Shown piece after piece: positions 7,979 through 14,926 of a stretch of DNA of 64,000 nucleotides. The stretch covers positions 1 through 64,000 of the forward strand of contig SUZX01000007.1 of the NCBI GenBank assembly GCA_015059735.1, in the 5' to 3' direction. Under the pieces are notes generated by a model. It saw only the letters and a list, made by a program, of their open reading frames with translations, was not told where the DNA came from and did not search any database. The translations under genes were made by a program, and so were the position numbers. Position 1 is the stretch's first letter. Each line of letters starts with the position of its first letter. Source of the DNA: Rikenellaceae bacterium (GTDB taxonomy: Bacteria > Bacteroidota > Bacteroidia > Bacteroidales > Rikenellaceae).

Positions 7979-9148
7979 TCATTGAATACCTTCAATGATA
8001 CATTCTTGTGATATCACTTCCCGCTCCGGTATCGCATGAAAGATTGATAAATACTCCTTGCCATAGATGATATGCAGATAGTAGGCAATATATTCTTCGG
8101 CACATCGGCTCCAATCGAATTGTTGAGCCCAACGACGAACCTGTTTGGCGGCTTCTTCTTCGTCTTCATAGAATGCGGCTAATCCTTTTTTTGTTACGGC
8201 AGCCATAGCTTCGGGGGTCAAATCGTCGTAATAATAGGCAACCGGCCCGCCGATTTCAGGGAGAGCGGTAAGACGGGAAAGAAAAACCGGTTTCCCGAAG
8301 TGCATTGCCTCGATCGGGGGCAGACCAAAGCCCTCGCAGAGCGAAGGAAACAAAAAACCGCGACAACAAGCATATAAGGCTGCTTTTTCCTCACTGGTAA
8401 CCGGATCGAGCGGAGTGATGTTGTGCAATCCGGATTTGACAATTCGTCGTTTCAGTTGTTTCCCATATTCGGAACTCCAATTTCCGATCAATGCTAAATG
8501 TTCTTTCGGAAGTTGTGCCATCATCGCAACCAACAGATGGGCATTTTTCTTGGGTTGCAAACTCGAAATGTGAAGTAGGAAACGGTCAGGAAGAGCAAAT
8601 CGGGTGAGTACGTTTCTTGCATGTGCCGATGGTTGATTCAGATTAGCAACTCCATTGTATATTACACGAGAAGGTTGAGAAGGTGTAAAATGAATGGCCA
8701 CATCATGTTGTGCAAATTTCGAAATATACGAGAGCCAATTTACTTTTTCAAGCCGTCGTCTAAATAGTTCGCTGTATATTTTAAGTTTCGCTCCGTTTTT
8801 CTCATAAAGGAAATTAATGTCATGAATGGTCATTAAGTTGTGCTGAGCAAAACTCATGTATTTGATTCGCGAATATTGATGAGTGAGATGACAAAGATCC
8901 ATCCGAATAGGATAGTGACGGATCAGGTATCGATTGATATGAGAGAGCTGGATGTAGCGTACGTCGTTCCCAAAACACCCTTTATAGCCATACGGTACGA
9001 TGAAATAAAATATGATCCCGTATTGTTGGCGTAGAGCGGCAGCCCGTCGGGCGAGATGTGTTGCTAATTGCCATGTAAACTCTCCCAATCCGACATTCCG
9101 ATTCCCGATATCATATAGTTCGATAGCAATTTTTCGATTTTTCTTCAT
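7979..9148 (-). CDS. Family 4 glycosyltransferase (GT-B), first of pair
   Basis: The protein has 389 residues from the ATG at 9148 (MKKNRKIAIELYDIGNRNVGLGEFTWQL). A longer frame to 9211 would need a non-ATG start and adds a poorly conserved tail. TIHDINFLYE, LHISSLQPKKN and CEGFGLPPIEAMHFGKPVFL are the GT-B nucleotide-sugar motifs. It is distantly paralogous to the next gene (6760-7896), and both probably build one glycan. The acceptor is unknown. Confidence 0.88.
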   Translation of the reverse strand: MKKNRKIAIELYDIGNRNVGLGEFTWQLATHLARRAAALRQQYGIIFYFIVPYGYKGCFGNDVRYIQLSHINRYLIRHYPIRMDLCHLTHQYSRIKYMSFAQHNLMTIHDINFLYEKNGAKLKIYSELFRRRLEKVNWLSYISKFAQHDVAIHFTPSQPSRVIYNGVANLNQPSAHARNVLTRFALPDRFLLHISSLQPKKNAHLLVAMMAQLPKEHLALIGNWSSEYGKQLKRRIVKSGLHNITPLDPVTSEEKAALYACCRGFLFPSLCEGFGLPPIEAMHFGKPVFLSRLTALPEIGGPVAYYYDDLTPEAMAAVTKKGLAAFYEDEEEAAKQVRRWAQQFDWSRCAEEYIAYYLHIIYGKEYLSIFHAIPEREVISQECIIEGIQ

Positions 9149-9364
9149 AATTTGTCCATCTCTGTTAGTGTTTATATATGCAAGGGTAGTGCCATAAACG
9201 ATTAAAAACAAGGAGGAGATCTTATTCGGGAACAGATACTGATATCGTGCGCGAAAAAATCTAAGGCAGAGAGAGTGGCACCTCGAAATGAAGTTGTTAA
9301 TTTCTATTTGAAACTTGGGAATGTTATGTAATTGTTAAATTGTTTGAAATATTTAATAAAAAAT
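9149..9364. other. Intergenic stretch upstream of candidate ncRNA
   Basis: This AT-rich region separates the divergent glycosyltransferase pair from the candidate ncRNA promoter. No ORF, tRNA or clear promoter for the minus-strand genes was recognised. Confidence 0.5.
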
Positions 9365-9395
9365 TTGCATAATTGAAAAAGTCTTCTTACCTTTG
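9365..9395 (+). promoter_or_regulatory. Strong Bacteroidota promoter of candidate ncRNA
   Basis: TTG (9365-9367), a 20-base spacer and TACCTTTG (9388-9395) match the consensus exactly. No ORF follows. The predicted start is near 9402. Confidence 0.75.
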
Positions 9396-9401
9396 TCGCG
9401 A

Positions 9402-9541
9402 AGTTTTAAGGTTCATTTTAAGGTTAGTAGTTTTAGGTTAGTAGAGAGAAGATCGGCTGGTTGCAGTATCATACTGCTAAGACTTGGGGAACGGTGCTCG
9501 TTTCGAAGTCGAATACCACCGGTTGAATCTCTTTTTTTTTG
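9402..9541 (+). ncRNA. Candidate structured small RNA
   Basis: A consensus promoter is followed by about 140 bases with no credible ORF, ending in nine T. The 5' part carries short repeats of TTAGGTTAGTAG type (9422-9444). Then come a hairpin at 9463-9477 (GCAGTA/TACTGC), an outer pairing of GACTT (9481-9485) with AAGTC (9506-9510), and a partial closing pairing of AGAGA (9444-9448) with TCTCT near 9528-9532, just before the T run. It fits an independent sRNA of 6S or regulatory type. The family is unidentified, and an Rfam covariance search would decide. Confidence 0.5.
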
Positions 9542-9656
9542 CGCATGGATTAATCGATTGAGAATAGCTCAATAGTCTTTTTGATATCAATAGCGAGTAA
9601 AATTGATGAAATTTTGTGCGTTCGAAGCAAAAAATAGCAGATTTCGCAAAAAAATT

Positions 9657-9686
9657 TTGCAGAATCAAAAGAAGACATTATCTTTG
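9657..9686 (+). promoter_or_regulatory. Promoter of tRNA-Glu
   Basis: TTG (9657-9659), a 19-base spacer and TATCTTTG (9679-9686) place the transcript start about 10 bases before the tRNA. Confidence 0.75.
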
Positions 9687-9703
9687 CACCACGAAAACCA
9701 AAT

Positions 9704-9775
9704 GGTGGATTCATCTAAGGGCTAGGATACGTGCCTCTCACGCACGACATAGGGGTTCGAATCCCCTATCCACTA
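9704..9775 (+). tRNA. tRNA-Glu (anticodon CUC)
   Basis: This is a 72-base tRNA. The acceptor arms are 9704-9710 and 9768-9774, and the T arm is AGGGG-TTCGAAT-CCCCT. The anticodon stem CGTGC/GCACG holds loop CTCTCAC, which gives anticodon CUC. CCA is not encoded. A repeat and terminator begin 2 bases after the discriminator base. Confidence 0.95.
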
Positions 9776-9776
9776 C

Positions 9777-9801
9777 AAAAGAAACAAAAAATATAAGGAG
9801 T
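9777..9801. repeat. 25-base near-identical repeat, left copy
   Basis: Positions 9777-9801 match 12394-12418 in the same orientation with one mismatch. The left copy abuts the 3' end of tRNA-Glu. The two copies bracket the M20 peptidase and the broken genes. Each copy is also the 5' arm of a terminator, so the resemblance could come from terminator duplication rather than from site-specific insertion. Confidence 0.65.
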
Positions 9802-9830
9802 GCAAATCGCACTCCTTATATTTTTTGTTT
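9782..9830 (+). terminator. Rho-independent terminator after tRNA-Glu
   Basis: A perfect 22-bp stem (9782-9803 with 9809-9830) surrounds a 5-base loop and has A-rich and T-rich ends. It can work in both directions. Confidence 0.9.
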
Positions 9831-9899
9831 GATTAAAAATAAATAGGAGCAAACAATTACCCGCAAGCTATTTACCCCGTATTTTTCAACCATCGCGCT

Positions 9900-9929
9900 T
9901 TGCTCATTCAGAAAATAGTTGTACTTTTG
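9900..9929 (+). promoter_or_regulatory. Promoter of M20 peptidase gene
   Basis: TTG (9900-9902), a 19-base spacer and TACTTTTG (9922-9929) lie 45 bases before the ATG at 9975. Confidence 0.7.
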
Positions 9930-9974
9930 CTGGAGTAGTTAAACCGAGTTGAAATTATCTATCAAAGGTCTTTT

Positions 9975-11396
9975 ATGATTAAAACACTTTTAGCATTAGC
10001 GATATTGGTGGCAAATATAGGTATGGAGTGGTTCAAATCGCAATTTGACACCTACGACAAGATGCAGAAATGTCTCCACGAACTTGCCGAGCCGGGATAT
10101 GTGGAGCACAAAAGCGCAGAACTTATCATAAAGCACCTCGAGGAGCACGGATTCAAGGTTGAACGAGGTGTTGCCAACATTCCGACCGCCTTCGTAGCAA
10201 CTTTTGGCGAAGGGAAGCCCGTTATGGGCGTTCTTGCCGAATACGATGCCTTGCCGGGACTATCGCAGGATACGACAGCGTGTTTCAATCCTCGTATAGC
10301 GGGAGGCTACGGACACGGTTGCGGCCACAACCTTATTGGTACAGCGGCCGTTTCTGCCGCAGTTGCCGTATCGAAATGGCTTGCCGAGGGACACAAGGGA
10401 ACGATTAAATTGTTTGGCTGCCCTGCCGAAGAGGGCGGTGGCGGAAAGACATATATGGTGCGTGAGGGCCTTTTCGACGATGTCGATTGCGCCATCTCTT
10501 ACCACCCTACAAGTTGCAACCAGATACTCCACACCTCGCAATCGGCAAAGATTGGCGTACTATTCAACTTTATCGGCAAGAGCTCTCACGCAGGCTCCAC
10601 ACCGCATAATGGTCGTTCGGCTCTCGATGGCGTAGAGGCGATGAACTTTATGATGAACCTCAACCGCGAGCACATTCATCAGGATTGCCGAGTTCACTAC
10701 ATCATTACTGATGGTGGAGAAGCTCCAAACATTGTACCCGACAAGGCTCAGGTTTATTACTACCTGCGCCATCCAAATTCAGAGGTTGCGAAGGAGCTTC
10801 TGAAGCGCACTATTGCAGCGGCGGAGGGTGCTGCGATGGGAACAGGAACAGCCGTAAAGTATGAGTTCTTGAGTGGCACATATTCGATACTGCGCAACAA
10901 CACCCTTGCAAAGATAGCCCATCGCAACCTCGTTAAGGTTGGGGGTGTAAAATTGACGGATGCCGAGAAGGAGTATGTAAGGGCTCTAAATGGTGGTGCA
11001 GACAAGAATAGGCCTATCGATTTGACTCCATTTGAGAGAGTTGAGCCGTTTGTAGAGAGTTGGGTATATGGCGGAGGCAGCTCTGATGATACCGGCGATG
11101 TGTCGCAAGTTGTTCCACTATGCAGAGTTGAAACATGCGCCAACATCATAGGCATCCACACCTGGCAATTCTCCTCTATCGTAGGAACATCGATTGGTAC
11201 CAAGGCGATGCTCAATGCAGCAAAGACAATATACCTCACCCTCATAGAGCTGTATCAGAAGCCGAAGGAGTTACAGAAGATTCGCGAGGAGTGGGAGTCG
11301 GTGCAAGGCAAAGATTACAAATACGAGAGTATCATCGGCAATGCACCCCCTGCCTTGGAGTACTTCAGAAAGAAGGCAGAATCTGCTCCTCGATAG
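9975..11396 (+). CDS. M20 family metallopeptidase/amidohydrolase, AbgB-like
   Basis: The protein has 473 residues. A short hydrophobic start (MIKTLLALAILVANIG) may export it. Motifs of the M20D branch are clear: the aspartate in VLAEYDALPG, the HGCGHN metal-binding site with its cysteine, CPAEEGGGG with the catalytic glutamate, and SYHPTS with a histidine. A dimerisation domain (GKSSHAGSTPHNGRSALDGVE) lies in the middle. It resembles AbgB (aminobenzoyl-glutamate hydrolase) more than the indole-acetyl-amino-acid hydrolases, but the substrate is uncertain. An ATG at 10023 (MEWFKSQ) would give a cytoplasmic form. It has its own promoter and terminator and lies inside the repeat-bounded island. 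Confidence 0.88.
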   Translation: MIKTLLALAILVANIGMEWFKSQFDTYDKMQKCLHELAEPGYVEHKSAELIIKHLEEHGFKVERGVANIPTAFVATFGEGKPVMGVLAEYDALPGLSQDTTACFNPRIAGGYGHGCGHNLIGTAAVSAAVAVSKWLAEGHKGTIKLFGCPAEEGGGGKTYMVREGLFDDVDCAISYHPTSCNQILHTSQSAKIGVLFNFIGKSSHAGSTPHNGRSALDGVEAMNFMMNLNREHIHQDCRVHYIITDGGEAPNIVPDKAQVYYYLRHPNSEVAKELLKRTIAAAEGAAMGTGTAVKYEFLSGTYSILRNNTLAKIAHRNLVKVGGVKLTDAEKEYVRALNGGADKNRPIDLTPFERVEPFVESWVYGGGSSDDTGDVSQVVPLCRVETCANIIGIHTWQFSSIVGTSIGTKAMLNAAKTIYLTLIELYQKPKELQKIREEWESVQGKDYKYESIIGNAPPALEYFRKKAESAPR

Positions 11397-11400
11397 ATAG

Positions 11401-11436
11401 AAAAAAATAAGCGTTTTGAAGTACGCTTATTTTTTT
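11401..11436 (+). terminator. Rho-independent terminator (possibly bidirectional)
   Basis: A 13-bp stem (11401-11413 with 11424-11436) with poly-A and poly-T ends lies between convergent genes. Confidence 0.85.
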
Positions 11437-11454
11437 ATCCTTTCCCATGATTGA

Positions 11455-11910
11455 TTAGGAGATAAAGCCGTCCATCTTGTCGGGTTCGGCGCAGGCAACA
11501 ACTATATTTTCGCCATCCCACTTGCGGATAAGGAAGAGATTGTCAGTGCCTGTAGCATAGAGCGAAAACGAACCGATACTACGTGTATAATACCTACCAA
11601 AGAAGCCGAACAGCCCTCCAACTCCGAAGGTACGAATTGCTCCTCTCATAGCATCTTTCGGCAGTTTTTCCACACTCTTAACCTCGTCGCGGCGAATCGT
11701 AACACTCCGATATCGACGCAGAATAACAATCTGCGACTCCCCCCCCCCCACCTCCAATCGCTGTGGAGCCAACCCCTCGCACGCCAACATCGTAGGGAGC
11801 ATTATCAGATTAAAGAGTATGAGTCCGACAAGGTGCTCGACATTATCGGACTGCGTAAATAGCATATAGAGCATATATCCCGACACACCAACCGTAAACG
11901 ATGCACCCAA
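11455..11910 (-). pseudogene. PH-domain-like membrane protein lacking its own start, joined in frame to a TonB-receptor remnant
   Basis: The 151-codon frame has no ATG, and its only candidate start is a TTG at 11910. Two hydrophobic segments (about residues 8-17 and 26-45) precede a bacterial PH-like beta domain (residues about 50-145, VTIRRDEVKSVEKL). Upstream it continues in the same frame through AYYRE to a TAG (11926-11928), beyond which lies the receptor fragment. The phrase RELGASFTVGV looks like the last strand of an outer-membrane barrel, so the fusion point may lie inside this frame. An 11-base G run on the coding strand (11739-11749) encodes the glycines after EV. It is probably not functional, although a short expressed protein cannot be excluded. 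Confidence 0.55.
11739..11749. repeat. Homopolymer C11 (G11 on coding strand)
   Basis: Eleven C in a row lie inside the PH-like frame, with coding-strand G11 encoding three glycines. Slippage by one base would shift the frame. The tract is unusual for this moderately AT-rich genome and could also be a site of sequencing error. Confidence 0.85.
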
Positions 11911-11925
11911 CTCACGATAATAGGC

Positions 11926-12393
11926 CTAGCGGTATGTCGGCATAATATCGCCAAGGAGATTATTTCCTTCGGCAAAAATCGTCCAAGTCTTATTTACGTG
12001 CCAATCGGCATAGAGGCTTAAATCGAGTGCCACAGGCGTTGTAGAATGGCCTATCGAAGTTGGTTCCGCATAGTTCGGATTGAAGAGCGCATAGTTGCGT
12101 AGCGATGTCCATCGGCTCTTACCATACACCTCGGTCGAGAGTCCCAAGGTAAATTGTTTGTGAGTATATCGAACCTTGAGAGAGCCCTCCACATTCGGCA
12201 TTGCACTATCAATAGTCGTTTCGCCAAGTTTAGCGTAGTCGCTATAGAGCAGACTCTTGACCTGTGCCGAAATCAGCAACAGCGAGACAGGTCGGTAATC
12301 TATCACACCTCACAACGACCATATATTGCGTTTTGCGGTGGTTACATCGAAGAATATTTGATTGACATTATACCAATAGAGAGCATTCTTCAT
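11926..12393 (-). pseudogene. Remnant of TonB-dependent receptor C-terminus with in-frame stops
   Basis: Reading from the ATG at 12393, 27 codons lead to TGA (12310-12312). The same frame then continues for 127 codons to TAG (11926-11928). The second segment has outer-membrane barrel features: alternating hydrophobic strands, SLYADWHVNKTWTIFAEGNNLLGD and PTYR, as at the end of TonB-dependent receptors. The plug, the N-terminal barrel and the signal peptide are absent. It is a decayed fragment of a normally 700-1000-residue protein and carries on in frame into the PH-like gene. Confidence 0.7.
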
Positions 12394-12418
12394 AAAAGAA
12401 ACAAAAAACATAAGGAGT
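12394..12418. repeat. 25-base near-identical repeat, right copy
   Basis: This matches 9777-9801 with one difference (C for T). It marks the right boundary of the island-like segment. Confidence 0.65.
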
Positions 12419-12442
12419 ATGATTAATACTCCTTATGTTTTT
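12404..12442 (-). terminator. Strong terminator-like hairpin
   Basis: A perfect 17-bp stem (12404-12420 with 12426-12442) surrounds a 5-base loop and has A-rich and T-rich ends. It lies 3' of the lipid kinase gene, which ends at 12488, and would terminate that minus-strand transcript. Confidence 0.8.
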
Positions 12443-12487
12443 ATATATATATCAATGTGTTAGTCAAGTAATGTGTCGATCGAACAA

Positions 12488-13357
12488 CTATTTCGGACAG
12501 ATGACACGAAGAGCTCCTGCAAGACACTCGATTGAGAGCGGGAATTCGGCTCCCGGTTGTCCATCAACATCGGTCGGCTCGTTGATGGTCGATACGATCT
12601 CGATTTTTTGAGCTCGAAGGTGGTGTACAATTTTCGGATTACCGCCCAATAAATAACGCCCCATAGCTAACGTGGAGTGTAGGAAGTTGCGCTTTTCGAG
12701 CATCAGGCAGTCGAAATAGCCATCTTTGATCGACGATCTGCGGGCAAGATGAAATCCTCCGGCAGTTTCTCCATTAAAGACCAATACCATCAAAGAGTTG
12801 ATATCGAAAGCCTCTCCATCGGCTACAACCTGTAAAGGAACGGCATGCATCGATCGGAACTCCTTAACCCCTTCGATCAGATAAGCCAATTTCCCGATGC
12901 GGTGCTTGCTGTCGTTGGATGTGCGTTGCGAAGTGGTGGTAAAAATACCGAAACTGAATATATTGACAAAATAGATGTCGTTCACCCGTCCGCAATCTAC
13001 CCGATCTTCCTCTCCGGATGCGATTTGGCAGGCAGCTTCTAATGGGTTGGATGAAAGACCCAAAGCGTGGGCGAAATCGTTGGCTGTACCGGCGGGAATT
13101 ATACCCAATGGAATATCCAAATTGCGTTTACGCATAGCATTGACCACAAAATTGACAGTTCCGTCTCCGCCGGCAACAACCATTAAATCGATAGTTTCAT
13201 TTCCATCGAATGGATTGGTGGCGAAGTCTATCGGTTGCGGTTGAATATTGTATCCGTGTTCGCGAAAAATGGCAAGGATTTTTTCGATGTTCCATTCGAT
13301 ATGGCCCTTGCCTGATTGTGCATTGTATAGAAAAATTGCCTGTTTCATGATCGTCAA
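12488..13357 (-). CDS. YegS/diacylglycerol-kinase-like lipid kinase
   Basis: The protein has 289 residues. The N-terminal catalytic domain shows the GGDGTVNFVVNAM nucleotide-binding motif, the PLGIIPAGTANDFAHALG segment, and an acidic VDCGRV stretch. The family phosphorylates diacylglycerol or related lipids at the cytoplasmic face. The ATG at 13357 overlaps the TGA of the upstream apbE gene (ATGA), which indicates translational coupling. Another Met at codon 4 is possible. The exact lipid substrate is not known. Confidence 0.9.
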   Translation of the reverse strand: MTIMKQAIFLYNAQSGKGHIEWNIEKILAIFREHGYNIQPQPIDFATNPFDGNETIDLMVVAGGDGTVNFVVNAMRKRNLDIPLGIIPAGTANDFAHALGLSSNPLEAACQIASGEEDRVDCGRVNDIYFVNIFSFGIFTTTSQRTSNDSKHRIGKLAYLIEGVKEFRSMHAVPLQVVADGEAFDINSLMVLVFNGETAGGFHLARRSSIKDGYFDCLMLEKRNFLHSTLAMGRYLLGGNPKIVHHLRAQKIEIVSTINEPTDVDGQPGAEFPLSIECLAGALRVICPK

Positions 13358-14367
13358 TCCAAGACAAGTTTCGACATCGCAGGTGATATGTACTCTTCAA
13401 AGGTATCGTTTTCTCCTGCCAAGATGAAATAAACTCCGATTTGGGGCATGTGGCGAGCGGCTTCGAGCGCAGCCTCGGCTCCCATAGCCATAAACATTGT
13501 TCCCAACGCATCGGCTTCGGCGCAAGTGGGGGCGACAACGGTTGCCGAGAGCAGACGGGAAATAACACTTTTGCCTGTGCGAGGATCAATTGTGTGAGCT
13601 ACTTTGCGACCTTCAGCATCGAGATAAAAGCGTCGGTAGTTGCCCGAGGTTGCTAATGCCCCTTCGGAGAGTTGCAGACGTTTTTGAAGATATTCTCCGT
13701 TGGTCATGTTGCCATCGAATGGGGTTTCTATACCGACTCGCCATCCCTCTCCGTGGGGATTAACTCCTTGACAACGAATCTCTCCTCCGATGTCTATCAA
13801 GTAATTTTCTGCTCCGAATTGCTCGACAAGATGAGCTAGCAGATCGACCGTATAGCCTTTGGCTATGGAGTTGAAATCGAGTTGCACGCGCGGATCGCTT
13901 TTGATCAAACGACCGTTTTCAATGCGTACTTTCTCTCGGCCGACAAAAGCAAGTAGTGAATCGATGTTAGGACGTTCAATGCGTTTCTTTCCGGCAAACC
14001 CCAATGCCTCGACAAGCGGTTTGACGGTAACGTCGTAGCAACCTCTGCTCAATGTTCCGATGCTGTCGGCCAAATGAAGACAGAATGAAATGTGATGATC
14101 GGTGCTGTCGGTTTCGTTGCGGTTCAGACGACTCAGCAGAGACGACGGATCGAAAATCGACATGGAAGCTTTGGCTTCTCGATCTACTTCCATTACAGCA
14201 CGATACAACTCTTGTTGGGATATATTGCGGACATCGGCCACGAGGTGAAGTGTCGTGCCGAGCATCGTCCCATCGACGACCAAATAGGGCGTGGTGGCGG
14301 ATTGGTTGCAACTCCCGAAAAGGAGTAGGCAAACGCATGTGAATAGCGTATGACGTAAAAATTTCAT
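13354..14367 (-). CDS. apbE: FAD:protein FMN transferase (ApbE), lipoprotein
   Basis: This 337-residue protein begins with a lipoprotein signal (MKFLRHTLFTCVCLLLFGSC, cysteine 20). ApbE signatures follow: VQLDFNSIAKGYTVD in the middle, then DPRTGKSVISRLLSATVVAPTCAEADALGTMFMAMG near the C-terminus, with the metal/FAD-binding aspartate and threonines. The enzyme attaches FMN to threonine in flavoproteins such as NqrB, NqrC and RnfG in the periplasm. None of these targets is encoded in the window. A TATTTTTG -7 element lies at 14398-14391. The gene overlaps the lipid kinase gene by 4 bases. Confidence 0.93.
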   Translation of the reverse strand: MKFLRHTLFTCVCLLLFGSCNQSATTPYLVVDGTMLGTTLHLVADVRNISQQELYRAVMEVDREAKASMSIFDPSSLLSRLNRNETDSTDHHISFCLHLADSIGTLSRGCYDVTVKPLVEALGFAGKKRIERPNIDSLLAFVGREKVRIENGRLIKSDPRVQLDFNSIAKGYTVDLLAHLVEQFGAENYLIDIGGEIRCQGVNPHGEGWRVGIETPFDGNMTNGEYLQKRLQLSEGALATSGNYRRFYLDAEGRKVAHTIDPRTGKSVISRLLSATVVAPTCAEADALGTMFMAMGAEAALEAARHMPQIGVYFILAGENDTFEEYISPAMSKLVLD

Positions 14368-14390
14368 CGTCTTATTTCGTTCATTTGGCG

Positions 14391-14398
14391 CAAAAATA
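14391..14398 (-). promoter_or_regulatory. -7 element of apbE operon (TATTTTTG)
   Basis: This TAnnTTTG match on the minus strand lies 24 bases upstream of the ATG at 14367. Confidence 0.55.
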
Positions 14399-14483
14399 GC
14401 ATTTTTTACAGGAAACGAACAAATTTAGGCTAAGAAAGCTAAATAATTTTCGCTTTTTCATTCTTTATTCCTAATTATATTTG

Positions 14484-14491
14484 TACCTTTG
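14484..14491 (+). promoter_or_regulatory. -7 element of rpsO (TACCTTTG)
   Basis: This TAnnTTTG match lies 70 bases before rpsO. The predicted leader contains two adjacent hairpins (AACGC/GCGTT near 14495-14508, then ATCC/GGAT). They could be an S15 autoregulatory leader, but this is not established. Confidence 0.6.
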
Positions 14492-14561
14492 CCGAACGCT
14501 CTGGCGTTATCCACAGTAAGGGGGATGCGTCGTAGAGTGGAACTTAAATAATTCAAAAAAA

Positions 14562-14834
14562 ATGGCTTATTTAACAGCAGAAAAAAAGCAAGAGCTTTTC
14601 GGCCAGTACGGCAAGTCTAACACCGACACGGGTTCGCCCGAAAGTCAAATTGCGTTGTTTTCCTACCGTATCAGCCACCTTACTGAGCACCTCAAAAGCA
14701 ACAAGCACGATTTTGGCACCCAGCGCGCCCTGTTGCGCTTGGTTGGTAAGCGTCGCCAGTTGTTGGAGTACCTCAAAGAGGTTGACATCGAGCGCTATCG
14801 CGCAATCGTTAAGATGCTGAACCTCCGCAAGTAG
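14562..14834 (+). CDS. rpsO: 30S ribosomal protein S15
   Basis: The protein has 90 residues, which is normal for S15. It shows the conserved [24 protein letters not shown] and [22 protein letters not shown] segments. It binds 16S rRNA at the three-way junction of the central domain. It is followed by pnp, the classic rpsO-pnp order, and a hairpin (14851-14858 with 14872-14879) lies between the two genes. Confidence 0.98.
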   Translation: MAYLTAEKKQELFGQYGKSNTDTGSPESQIALFSYRISHLTEHLKSNKHDFGTQRALLRLVGKRRQLLEYLKEVDIERYRAIVKMLNLRK

Positions 14835-14926
14835 TCCGCGAGGAAGAGATGAGGGCAATTCCCGCGAGGGGTTGCCTTCATTTTCGTAATGAAAAACAAA
14901 CAAAACATCATAGGATAAACGTTTTT

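Noticed and set aside
9616..9846. 76-codon ORF covering tRNA-Glu
   Set aside because: The frame contains the complete tRNA and its terminator.
12310..12312. TGA read as a sense codon in the receptor remnant
   Set aside because: Many intact genes in the window use TGA as stop, for example pyrimidine- and hydrogenase-region genes ending in TGA overlaps, so recoding is unlikely.
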